Source: Smallanthus sonchifolius (Eukaryota > Streptophyta > Magnoliopsida > Asterales > Asteraceae). Taken from it: a stretch of DNA of 64,000 bases. Of the stretch, positions 1 through 8,482 are shown piece after piece (the first letter of the stretch is position 1; the number at the start of each line of letters is the position of its first letter). Both the position numbers and the translations under genes were made by a program. Under the pieces are notes generated by a model. That model was not told where the DNA came from. It did not search any database and worked only from the letters and a program-made list of their open reading frames with translations. The stretch covers positions 72,857,001 through 72,921,000 of the forward strand of contig CM042018.1 in the NCBI GenBank assembly GCA_023525975.1, read 5' to 3'.

Positions 1-2716
1 CTTGTGTTAGCTTCTTTTTCAATTTCTTAAACGCCTCATCTTGGGTCGAACCCCATTCGTACTTTACTTCTTTCCGAGTCAACTTTGTCAATGGCGAAGC
101 TATTTTCGAGAAATCCTGGATGAATCTCCGATAGTAGCCCGCCAATCCTAAGAAACTGCGGATTTCAGTTGGCGTCTTAGGAATGTCCCATTCACTTACC
201 GTTACTATCTTTGCTGGGTCAACCATAATGCCGTTCGGGCCAATGACGTGACCTAGGAATTGGACTTCCCTAAGCCAGAACGCACATTTGGAGAACTTAG
301 CATACAACTCCTCCTTCTTCAGAGCTTCCAATACTTCCTTCAAGTGACACGCGTGATCACCCTCATTCTTGGAGTAGATAAGGATATCATCGATGAACAC
401 GATTACCGATCGATCCAGCATCGGTCGACACACCCTATTCATTAAATCCATGAACGCTGCGGGGGCGTTCGTCAATCCGAAAGACATTATGCGGAACTCG
501 AAATGTCCATAACGCGTGCGAAATGCAGTTTTCGGTATGTCTTCTTCCCTCACCTTCAACTGATGGTACCCGGACCGAAGGTCGATTTTCAAAAACCAAC
601 TTGCGCCTTGCAACTGGTCGAACAGGTCATCGATCCTTGGTAAAGGGTACTTGTTCTTTACCGTTCGTTTATTCAACTCGCGATAATCGATACACATTCT
701 CATCGAACCATCTTTCTTCTTTACAAACAACACCGGAGCACCCCACAGCGAGATGCTCGGTTGAATAAATCCTTTCTCAAGTAACTCGTCTAGTTGGACC
801 ATAAGTTCCTTCATTTCCACTGGTGCTAGTCGATATGGAGCCTTAGCCAAGGGCTGGGCATCTGGTACTAAGTCAATTCGGAACTCAATTTCTCTATCGC
901 GTGGTATCCCAGGCAAATCCTCTGGAAACACCTCCGGGTACTCGCGTACCACGGGTACATCGTCTAGTTCCTTCACTTCCTTACACTTGTCAATCACATA
1001 TACCAGATAAGCCTCGCATCCGCGCCTCAAGTAATTCGTTGCCTTAATCATTGAGATGACGTTTGGCATCGGGGCGTCACGATCTCCAAAGACTTCGACT
1101 TTGCTACCATCCGGAGCCTTGAGTTGGATTATCTTTCGTTTACATATAATTTGAGCTTCATTGGCAGTTAGCCAATCCATACCCAACACCACATCGAACC
1201 CTCCCAAAACCATAACAAACAATCTGACAGGGAACCTATGACCTTCTATTTTTATCGTGGAGTTGTCGACTACATCGGTCACTCTCGCAGTTCTACCCTC
1301 TGCGGTTTCTACGCTAAAGGCCCTTTCTAACTTACTAACAGTGTACTTCACTCGTTTACAAAAAGACGCAGATATAAAACTCTTACCGACACCCGAATCA
1401 AATAACACAGAAACAAGAGTGTTGTCAAGGACGAATGTACCTGACGCCACATCGGGATCCGCCCTGGCTTGTTCTTGCGTCAGTGCGTACGCACGAGTCT
1501 TTGCACGAGATCCTTCTCCCTTCTTTTCCGGGCCCTTTCCTTTCCCGGTTTCCCCCATCCTGGGCTTGGTACATTCTCGGCTCATATGGCCGAAATCCCC
1601 ACAGTTGTAGCATTTGTAGCCATGCGGGCATTCACGGGAGTAGTGCCCGGTCTTGCCACACTTAAAGCACAGGCTAGATCTCAGTCTGCATTCACCTACA
1701 TGTTCCCTTCCACACTTCTTACAAACAGTCGGCTCATCCACCCGAGCCCTTTTATCACGAGCCCCAAACATCTTTCCCCCAGTTCGCTTGTTTGAGAAGC
1801 TCGGTCTCTTCTTTTGTTCTTCAACGGCAACAACATTCAGTGCCAGATCGTCAAATACCACGCCGCTTAGCTCTACTGCCGAATCATAGGTAGTAGGGGT
1901 GTTTGCCTTCACGTAGGTGCGGACCTGGTCCGGCAACTCTTGAATATAACAGGCAATCTTTCTCTCTTCAGTAGTGACAAGGTGTGGCACCAGACGTGCC
2001 AGTTCATTAAATCGGGTTGTGTATTGCCGGTGCGTCATGTTCCCGGCCTTTAAACCCAGAAATTCCCTCTCTACCTTTTCAATCTCGTTCCTTGGGCAGA
2101 AATTCTTGATTACCAAAGTTTTCAAGTCAGCCCACATCATCGCATCCACAATCTCGCTCCCTTTAGCTTGACGTACACCTTCCCACCAATGGGATGCTTC
2201 CTCCCTCAAGGAGTTAGCAGCAAATTTTACCACTTGATCCGTTCGGCACTCGCTCAGACGAATAGCAGCTTCCATACGGATCACCCAATCAAATGTAGCC
2301 ACCGCGTCCTTCTTTCCAGTGAGTATCGGCGGGTCACATGCCTTAAAGGACTTATAATCACATCCGCGAGCAGGCGGTGCATTGCCAGTCTCATTGTTCT
2401 GAGCACCAATTGCCGCGCTAGACCCACCCGCCCCATTGACCTGCTTCAACGCTTCAGCCAACAGACCAGGCAGAGAATTCTTCATCAATTCTGTGAATTC
2501 TCGAGCTATTGCTGCTCTCACTTCTGGTTCAAAAGTGAAAGGTTGCTCTTCAACCTGTGTCTGCTCAGCTTCATGCACACTAACCGCCGGTTCAGTGTGA
2601 ACACTTCCTTCTTCACTGTGTTCTTGGCGCGCAGGAATCCTGCCACACCCACCATTTCGACCGCCGGTACGACCACCGGTACGGCCACCACGCCTTCCGT
2701 TCCCTCTCCTTGCCAT
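1..2716 (-). CDS. Ty3-A Gag-Pol polyprotein (partial, runs off window)
   Basis: Starts at ATG 2716-2714 (MARRGNGRRGG, a Gly/Arg-rich start). In order: a Gag core with a SHWWEG segment near codon 180; three CCHC-like knuckles around 1750-1590, including CFKCGKTGHYSREC; protease with DSGV near 1395; reverse transcriptase with the PYRLAP, LRSGYHQLK and FIDDILIY blocks; a connection region FLGLAGYYRRFI; and the start of RNase H at the edge. The frame at base 58 matches the frame at the ATG, and I saw no stop while reading it, so about 905 codons seem open. The RT catalytic pair DD is present. It provides Gag particle protein, protease and replication enzymes acting in cytoplasmic particles. A full translation is needed to confirm that no stop was missed. 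Confidence 0.85.
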   Translation of the reverse strand, partial: MARRGNGRRGGRTGGRTGGRNGGCGRIPARQEHSEEGSVHTEPAVSVHEAEQTQVEEQPFTFEPEVRAAIAREFTELMKNSLPGLLAEALKQVNGAGGSSAAIGAQNNETGNAPPARGCDYKSFKACDPPILTGKKDAVATFDWVIRMEAAIRLSECRTDQVVKFAANSLREEASHWWEGVRQAKGSEIVDAMMWADLKTLVIKNFCPRNEIEKVEREFLGLKAGNMTHRQYTTRFNELARLVPHLVTTEERKIACYIQELPDQVRTYVKANTPTTYDSAVELSGVVFDDLALNVVAVEEQKKRPSFSNKRTGGKMFGARDKRARVDEPTVCKKCGREHVGECRLRSSLCFKCGKTGHYSRECPHGYKCYNCGDFGHMSRECTKPRMGETGKGKGPEKKGEGSRAKTRAYALTQEQARADPDVASGTFVLDNTLVSVLFDSGVGKSFISASFCKRVKYTVSKLERAFSVETAEGRTARVTDVVDNSTIKIEGHRFPVRLFVMVLGGFDVVLGMDWLTANEAQIICKRKIIQLKAPDGSKVEVFGDRDAPMPNVISMIKATNYLRRGCEAYLVYVIDKCKEVKELDDVPVVREYPEVFPEDLPGIPRDREIEFRIDLVPDAQPLAKAPYRLAPVEMKELMVQLDELLEKGFIQPSISLWGAPVLFVKKKDGSMRMCIDYRELNKRTVKNKYPLPRIDDLFDQLQGASWFLKIDLRSGYHQLKVREEDIPKTAFRTRYGHFEFRIMSFGLTNAPAAFMDLMNRVCRPMLDRSVIVFIDDILIYSKNEGDHACHLKEVLEALKKEELYAKFSKCAFWLREVQFLGHVIGPNGIMVDPAKIVTVSEWDIPKTPTEIRSFLGLAGYYRRFIQDFSKIASPLTKLTRKEVKYEWGSTQDEAFKKLKKKLTQ

Positions 2717-3001
2717 TTCGTTCTATAAGACGAGAAATCCAATGTCATCACGCTAGTTAACAAAAAGAATTCAATAAGTACTGTAAGATGTTAATATACA
2801 CTGGCCATCTGCAATTAACCATTACACTACCTTTCGATTTCCATTTGACCACCTTTGTGATTCCATCGGAACACAAGTCCTTACCTAACTCTTTCTAAGG
2901 CATACTATATACGTAAATATATACTACCTTCATATCTGATGATGTGGCTCGAGTTACCCGTACTGGCATCCGCTTTCGGTCCCATTCAAAGTTTAAGTTC
3001 A

Positions 3002-3016
3002 GACACTAGGAGTGTC
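3002..3016 (-). ncRNA. Short leader hairpin downstream of the primer site, Ty3-A
   Basis: GACACT (3002-3007) and AGTGTC (3011-3016) form a perfect 6-bp stem with a 3-base loop, just 3' of the primer site in transcript sense. Ty3-C has a hairpin at the same place (39005-39024) with a longer stem and one compensatory pair. A dimerisation or packaging role is an inference. Confidence 0.4.
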
Positions 3017-3034
3017 CGAATCTCTCAAACTATT

Positions 3035-3046
3035 GCTCTGATACCA
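3035..3046 (-). other. Primer binding site, initiator tRNA-Met type (Ty3-A)
   Basis: The minus strand reads TGGTATCAGAGC, complementary to the 3' end of plant initiator tRNA-Met, where minus-strand DNA synthesis starts. It lies three bases from the LTR edge at 3050, the usual spacing. Confidence 0.93.
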
Positions 3047-3571
3047 ACTTGTAAGGGCCCCAAACCCGGGAGGCCTCACTTATTGGATTTACTCATTCAC
3101 AAGCAGTTCTTAAACATGAATATCAGATAACGCAGCGGAAATTTCATTTAAACATAACTTAATCGTTGTTGATACATGCGGAAGCGTAAACATAGTTTAA
3201 AACATATTTACATCATAACTAAACATAACGGGATGCCAGTCTTCAAAAGCAGTCGGGTAACTCTTCATCTCTAGCCAAGCATCACCGTCCATCCTCATAA
3301 CCTGCCTTAACCTGAATGTGTACACTTAAAAACGTCAGCTACGCTGGTGAGTTCTAGTTTTTCGTTCGTTTTAAGAAATGGTTCATCATTCAAACATTCA
3401 ATAGGGTTTAACATTCGTATAAGAAAACAAGGCCTTTCATTCGTAAACCTTCACATATTTAAACACAATCATTTGTTTAAAATATTAACATTCATTTAAG
3501 TCATACATTATTATCTAAATCTGTATCGTTACGCGTCTCTATGTCCCCGTAGGAACTTTTAATGTTGTGGG

Positions 3572-3746
3572 CAACCGTTACGTATCGCCGTCATTGCCAC
3601 AACCATACCACTACGTTGGGTCAACCGTTACGTATCGCCGTCATTGCCCAACCCTTCAATGCGTGGGGTCAACCGTTACGTATCGCCGTCATTGCCCAAC
3701 ACGCATCTTTCCTTTGGAAATCAACCGTTACGTATCGCCGTCATTG
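3572..3746. repeat. Four-copy ~50-bp tandem repeat in the Ty3-A LTR
   Basis: The core CAACCGTTACGTATCGCCGT recurs at about 3572, 3622, 3670 and 3722. The cores are nearly identical and the joining sequences variable. Period is 48-52 bp. The core contains the near-palindrome TTACGTAT. No function is evident. Confidence 0.9.
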
Positions 3747-4400
3747 ATTTCCCATTACCTCGTTCGCTTAGGATGATCGTCATCACCCGAGTAACCGTCG
3801 TTACTCCCATACCAGTTGTACAACATCAAAACCATTGACATGCCACAAAGACATTGCCCATGTTGTTCTTGTGGTAACTATGGCTCGCTGTCCATAATCT
3901 ACCACAAGGCTGGGAATCACATTCCCAGACTTCATTCGTCAATTCCATTCATTCGACAGATTAGATTTGTAATGACTTCTTTAAAACCTTTGCCCCTTTT
4001 TGTTTTCTTTTCATAAAACATTTCCTTCACTTTCAAAACCCTTTACCTTTTCATTAAACCATTTCTTTATAACATTCGTTCGTAAACATTCCGTTCATAA
4101 ACTTTCTTTCCATAAATCCTTCGTTCCAAATCATTTCCTTTCGTAAACGTAGTTTCATAAAAATCATTTTATAAAACAACATTTCATACGTGTACACACC
4201 AGCCCGAAAACATTATATAAAAACATTTAAAAGAGGGCTTCTAGAACTCACCTGATAAGCTAGTCTCGGTTGTCCTAAACGAAGGTCCAACGACTTCACG
4301 TACGATCTGAATTGAGTAGTTACATACACATCAGACCATTACCGACTCTAACGGTTTAACCCTTCTAAACATACTAACTTTACTTAACCAGTCTGATGTC

Positions 4401-4602
4401 TGCGCACTTAGCAAGTGCGCAGACCCTGCTGCCTGCGCACTTAGCAAGTGCGCAGACCCGGCTGCCTGCGCACTTAGCAAGTACGCAGGTCCTTCCTCCT
4501 GCGCACTTAGCAAGTGCGCAGGTTCCTCCTCCTGCGCACTTAGCAAGTGCGCAGGACCTGCTCCGTGCGCACTTAGCAAGTGCGCACTTAGCAAGTGCGC
4601 AC
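4401..4602. repeat. Palindrome array GCGCACTTAGCAAGTGCGC, 33-bp period
   Basis: Six copies start at 4401, 4434, 4467, 4500, 4533 and 4566, with a seventh overlapping the last. Each unit is an imperfect palindrome (GCGCACTT .. AAGTGCGC). The 33-bp period equals 11 codons, which creates spurious repetitive peptides on both strands. Related motifs recur in the unrelated Ty1-S element and in the solo LTR at 51477. Confidence 0.93.
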
Positions 4603-4955
4603 GACCTGTTCTTCGTGAAAACCCTAACTTTCGCATTCGGTCTGATCATGTAAAGATCCCGAACATGTTGCATCCAAAACGTTCGTTTTCCATTAAGGAA
4701 TTCGATTCTATGATTATCTTTCAGTTTCATCCACAAAAACGTCCGATTTTCACCCAAGACCCGAAAACCCAAAAACGAACTAAAAACTCAGATTTAGGTC
4801 GGATCGTTACCTGAATCGAGCTTCTGATCCGGAGGTTCTTCTCACGAGTGCAAGAGACACGAGCGGGTGCAATCTTGTGCGATTCCGACACTTTCTCTCT
4901 CTATGGGTTTCTCTCTCTAGAATTGCAAATGAGAGAAACATGTGGTGACCTTGGC

Positions 4956-4963
4956 TATTTATA
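4956..4963 (-). promoter_or_regulatory. TATA box of the Ty3-A LTR
   Basis: The minus strand reads TATAAATA in a GC-richer context. It lies about 100 bases inside the LTR start and points toward the primer site and gag. The start site would be expected 25-35 bases downstream. Confidence 0.6.
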
Positions 4964-5060
4964 GGGGGGACCTCCCCAAGCCCGGTTCGCGACTGACCCG
5001 GCCCGACTTCGGCCCGCTTGAACTCGTTAACTTTATTTCTCGACATTTTGGGATGTTACA

Positions 5061-6020
5061 TCAGGTGTGTGTGTAAAAGATCATTATTAGATAAAGAATA
5101 TAAGATCTAACGTACTTCATGAGACCAGTATCGGTTATGTCATTAAACACAATTTTTCAGTTCACTTCACTGCCCATGCCCGAAAAAACATGCAACGTGA
5201 AGTTGGACTAAGATATGTTACTAACAACATCTGTTGGAACATATACTAGCCCTTGGATCATTATCCTGATTCCATTGAATATGTCCAGATAACAGTTGGA
5301 TCACGCTACCCTATGTCATTGAATCAATCGATTCCTTGATCAATATTATGTTGAAGAACTCTATTGGTACAATCTTTCTGTTACTATGAATCATGATACT
5401 TCATCTAAACCAAGACATTTGAATCATTCTGATTCTCTGCTTGATATTTTCCTGTGTTTATCGGTATAATTCATCCGGGAGATTGGATATTATCTTGCAA
5501 TGATTTTATATGTCTTGAAGATAGTGAACATTTAAATTTCTGTTGGCATATTTGTGGGGTACACGTTGTATTACAAAATAAATGGTACTATAATTCACAG
5601 GAACATGGGACAAAGATACTAATGGTTTAAATTCTTATAATATTGACAACTTAGATTAACATGTTATGTGTTGCAAATTCATATGTAATTTATTATAAGC
5701 ATGTTATGATCTGATCCCATCTTCTTTGAAGTTCTTCGCGTATCATTATATGTTTTGGTTAAAACTTAAAAGATTTGATCTTATCTGATATAAAGAAATG
5801 ATGAATCTGGATATGATACCCTTAGAATGTTTAGGGATGTTTATCCAAAATGTGTGATTGATGCATTGTTTTTACTAATATGATCTTCTTACTCATGATG
5901 TTCGACCAAAAAGATACGATTTTGTTTTTTACATTTCAGTTTATATAGAGAAAAACCAAAAAGATTTTATCTTTCTTATGTTTGAAAAACCAAAGAGATT
6001 TTATTTTTCCAGCTTCTATG
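5061..6020 (+). repeat. Remnant of a Ty1-S-like internal spacer
   Basis: This stretch matches the non-coding spacer of Ty1-S between pol and its extra reading frames (about 25138-25960). Shared blocks occur in the same order: a GTGTGTGTGYGTAAAAGA start, GATCATTAT.AGATAAAG, GGTTATGTC, a CCTTGAATCA-type block followed by CCAGATAA.AGTTGGATC, and GTGGGGTACACGTTGTAT near 5550 and 25618. It is diverged and has no open frame. Its left side is interrupted exactly at the Ty3-A LTR edge, so Ty3-A probably inserted into it; the other half is outside the window. Confidence 0.7.
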
Positions 6021-6039
6021 GAAATCTTAATTGTTGGTT

Positions 6040-6400
6040 ATTCTTGGTTGTGCTCGCCTGGTATCCTCTACCCAAACAGAGCATTAGAGTTGAAGGTGGA
6101 GTCTCGCGCCCTCACAAGGTAGAGGGAGAGTTCAGTAGCATCCCTCCCGTGAAAGGCCACAACCCTTATATCAATTTCACTATACACTGACATAAATTTA
6201 AAACTATATCACTACCTAGCATCGGATAACAAATCCCTATCCTCATATGTGGACCATGTATCCCCTTGACTGTGCTCGCCTAGTATCCTCCTCTGCCCAA
6301 ACAGAGCATTAGAGTTGAAGGTGGAGTCCCGCTCCCTCATAAGGTAGAGGGATAGTTCAGTAGCATCCCTCCCGTATATGGTAAATGGTAAATATATGGT
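6040..6400 (-). pseudogene. Two duplicated fragments of the 3' end of the PB1-like gene
   Basis: Two copies (about 6045-6235 and 6270-6390) match the 3' end of the gene at 6843-7350. Each encodes on the minus strand a degraded form of a RDATELSLHLVR..DSTFNSNALFGQRR segment. The first copy also keeps the segment after the stop. Neither has the upstream domain, so these are dead duplications. The short reading frames within them are not genes. Confidence 0.6.
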
Positions 6401-6842
6401 CAACTGGTCAACTGTTATGTCTTTGGATTTCAGGATATGTTCAACTATGCAACTGCTATGTCTTTGGTTTGATTTATATTAGTTTGATTTATCTTTGCAA
6501 TTAGTCAACTGTTATCATTATATGGTCAAATGGTATGCAATTGCTGCAATTATAGACCAATTGCAAATGGTCAAATATTGGTTAGCATATGGTAAATGAT
6601 CAAATGGTTAGTATATGATCAAATGGTATGCAATTGTAGCTAGCTTTATTTAACTGTAGTTTCCTAATGAGAAACATTAGGAAACTACATTGCATTGCAT
6701 CAACCAAATACACAATCAATACAATAAAATAACAAAACAAGGATCACATGAATAAACCAAATACCAAAAAACGGATATATTATATATAACCATATTTTTT
6801 ACAACAATACATAATAACAGACATAAATTCAAAACTATATCA
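6401..6842. repeat. AT-rich spacer with TATGGTCAA-type repeats
   Basis: Low-complexity sequence with many short repeats of TATGGTCAAATGGT and ATGCAATTG. The end (6818-6850) repeats sequence seen at 6188-6230 beside the first duplicated fragment. No gene. Confidence 0.6.
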
Positions 6843-7350
6843 CTATGATCTAGCATCAGATGGTATCCTCCTCTGCCCAAACAGAGCATTAGAGTTGAAG
6901 GTGGAGTCCCACTTCCTCACGAGGTGGAGGGAGAGTTCAGTAGCATCCCTCCCATGAAAGGCCACAGCCCTCATATCAATGTCACTATACACTTTAACTG
7001 GATACTCATACTCCAATGACATGTATGGGATCCTGAAAAAGGTGGTGAAATACTCAGCCATCGTGTACCCTAGAGCTTTAACCATATGGTCAAGCTCTTT
7101 GTACGAGAAGAGATCAATGTTGACGTAGTCAACAAAGCTCTCAACGTCGCCGACGTATTCCAGCCGCTCCCCAATGAAAGTGGCTTTAAGTGGACCTTGT
7201 GGTGGATCTTGAGCATGAAGGGCCTCGGATTACCTGAAATTTCAACATTAGGTTACACATTTTACCTTAAAAACGCAACTTTAAGAATACAATACCCTGG
7301 AAGTGTGGTGTTGCACCACCGGTTGCTCGTACTCTCAATTGCGGCGCCAT
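6843..7350 (-). pseudogene. PB1-like-domain transposon protein gene, two exons, one frameshift
   Basis: Exon 1 starts at ATG 7350 (MAPQLRVRATGG) and ends near 7297. An intron with a GT start and TTTCAG end spans to about 7235. The junction gives a continuous frame ending in PFMLKIHH, and the downstream part contains YVGDVESFVDYVNIDLFSY followed by a KELDHMVKALGY block. That pattern (FxLKIHHGG..YVGG..VDxVDxDxFS..EL) is the N-terminal PB1-like region common in plant transposon-encoded proteins, often MULE transposases. One base appears to be missing just after the HH, so the copy is probably dead. It stops at 6843 after about 145 codons, so only the N-terminal part is present. The family call is by motif recall and is moderate. 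Confidence 0.5.
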
Positions 7351-8482
7351 TAGTGCATTTTTTGTTTCGAGAAAAGGGCGACGAAGGTTTTTTGGTTAAA
7401 TGAAAACCTAGTTTGGTGAATTGGTATTTACAGAAGGGTACGCCCGGTCGATCATCTTCTTATGACAATTTGAATTTGGCGGCAGGAAGTGGAAAGACGA
7501 TAATTAATTGGCCACACGCACAATTAACCGTGTCCGTTGATTACTTTTAGCCACACATAAAACGTTTAACCGCGTCCGTTAATTACTTTTAGCCACACAT
7601 AAAACGTTTAACCGTGACCATTGATTATTTTTAGTTGTAACTGTAACCGTGACCATAAAATATTTATAGTTATAACTATTTAAACACAGGTGGCTAATAA
7701 ACACTACTATATATCTCTATATTAGCTTTTAGCCACACCATCAAACAAAAACAATGGCAGTTCGTCACATTTAGCCACTGCTTTTGTTTCATTTACTAAT
7801 TGTAAAACACTGCTCTTTGGTTCACAAGCTAAAATAAGTGGCTGTATCTATTAGCTTTTAGCCACATCAATAAAAATATACTATGGCAGTTTGTCACATT
7901 TGGCCACATTATTCGAGAGTGGCTAGTAGATGTCACATTTTTGTTTTAAAGTGTGGCAAATAGATATGTTTTTGTCACATGAAAAAAAAATCAAACAAAT
8001 ACCATAACAGTTGGTCACATTTGGCCACACTTTTCTAGTGTGGCAACTAATTGTCATAGTTTTTTCTTAAAGTGTGGCTAATAGATGTGTTTTTGGTCAC
8101 ATGAAACAAATACTATGATCGTAGATCACATTTGGCCACACTTTTCTAGTGTGACTACCAAATGTCACAGTTTTTACATATAGTGTGGCTAATAGATTTT
8201 TTTTCGGTCACGTGTATCAAAAAACAAACAAATATTGTGGTCATAGATCACATTTGGCCACACTTTTATAGTGTGGCTACTAAATGTCATAGTTTTTTCT
8301 TAAAGTGTTGCTAAAGGTTTTGAACTGTTATACATTGGTCATATAAATAAATAAAATGTGTGGCCAAAAGTAGGATAGAAGGTTTTGAAATGTGATTAAT
8401 GACCTTTAGCCAAACATTTAATCGAAAGTGTGGCAGGGCGGTTTTTGAAAAAGTGTGGCTAAAGGTCATTGTTGGTGAAGTG
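7351..8482 (-). mobile_element. CACTA-like DNA transposon terminus with subterminal palindromes
   Basis: Read on the minus strand, this begins at 8482 with CACTTCACCAACAATGACC, a plausible decayed CACTA terminus. About 1 kb of subterminal repeats follows. The palindrome CCACACTTTTCTAGTGTGG recurs near 8028, 8137 and 8255, and AGCCACAC/GTGTGGCT motifs occur throughout. Three ~43-bp repeats near 7520-7640 contain TTTTAGCCACACATAAAACG. The PB1-like gene starts just inside, as expected for a transposon 5' end. Ty3-B integrase is cut precisely at 8483. The opposite terminus was not found, so this is either a fragment or a differently bounded element. Confidence 0.5.

Larger units (their letters stand above)
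1..5060 (-). mobile_element. Ty3-A: Ty3/gypsy LTR retrotransposon, 5' part, cut by window start
   Basis: The element reads leftwards: a 5' LTR (3050-5060), a primer site, a leader of about 320 bases, then gag-pol running off the left edge inside RNase H. Its protein and leader resemble Ty3-C (31990-41029), so the two are related families, but the LTR arrays differ. Long LTRs and the sister relationship to Ty3-C, which has a chromodomain-like tail, suggest a Tekay-type chromovirus; the integrase end is outside the window. It sits against a remnant of a Ty1 element spacer that begins at 5061. The partner LTR and left target duplication are not visible, so its age cannot be estimated. Confidence 0.93.
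3050..5060 (-). repeat. Ty3-A LTR (5' LTR)
   Basis: Bounded by TG at 3050 and CA at 5060 (GGGATGTTACA), 2011 bp. One edge is set by the adjacent primer site, the other by the start of Ty1-derived sequence at 5061. It holds a four-copy 50-bp repeat (3572-3746), a 33-bp-period palindrome array (4401-4602) and a TATA box on the minus strand (4963-4956). The array lies about 350-560 bases downstream of the TATA box, in transcribed leader sequence. Confidence 0.9.

Noticed and set aside
1257..1610. Plus-strand frames opposite Ty3-A gag-pol and other Ty3 coding regions
   Set aside because: Antisense shadows of Gag-Pol with no domain of their own. The same applies to plus-strand frames over 8483-11836, 34134-38701 and 52027-56567.
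4401..4602. CRISPR-like array (regular repeats and spacers)
   Set aside because: Plant nuclear retrotransposon context, palindromic units with very short non-unique spacers, and no cas genes.
4331..4772. Repetitive Ala/Leu/Cys-rich peptides on both strands
   Set aside because: They arise because the palindrome array has a 33-bp (11-codon) period. The frames lie inside the Ty3-A LTR leader and have no other coding feature.
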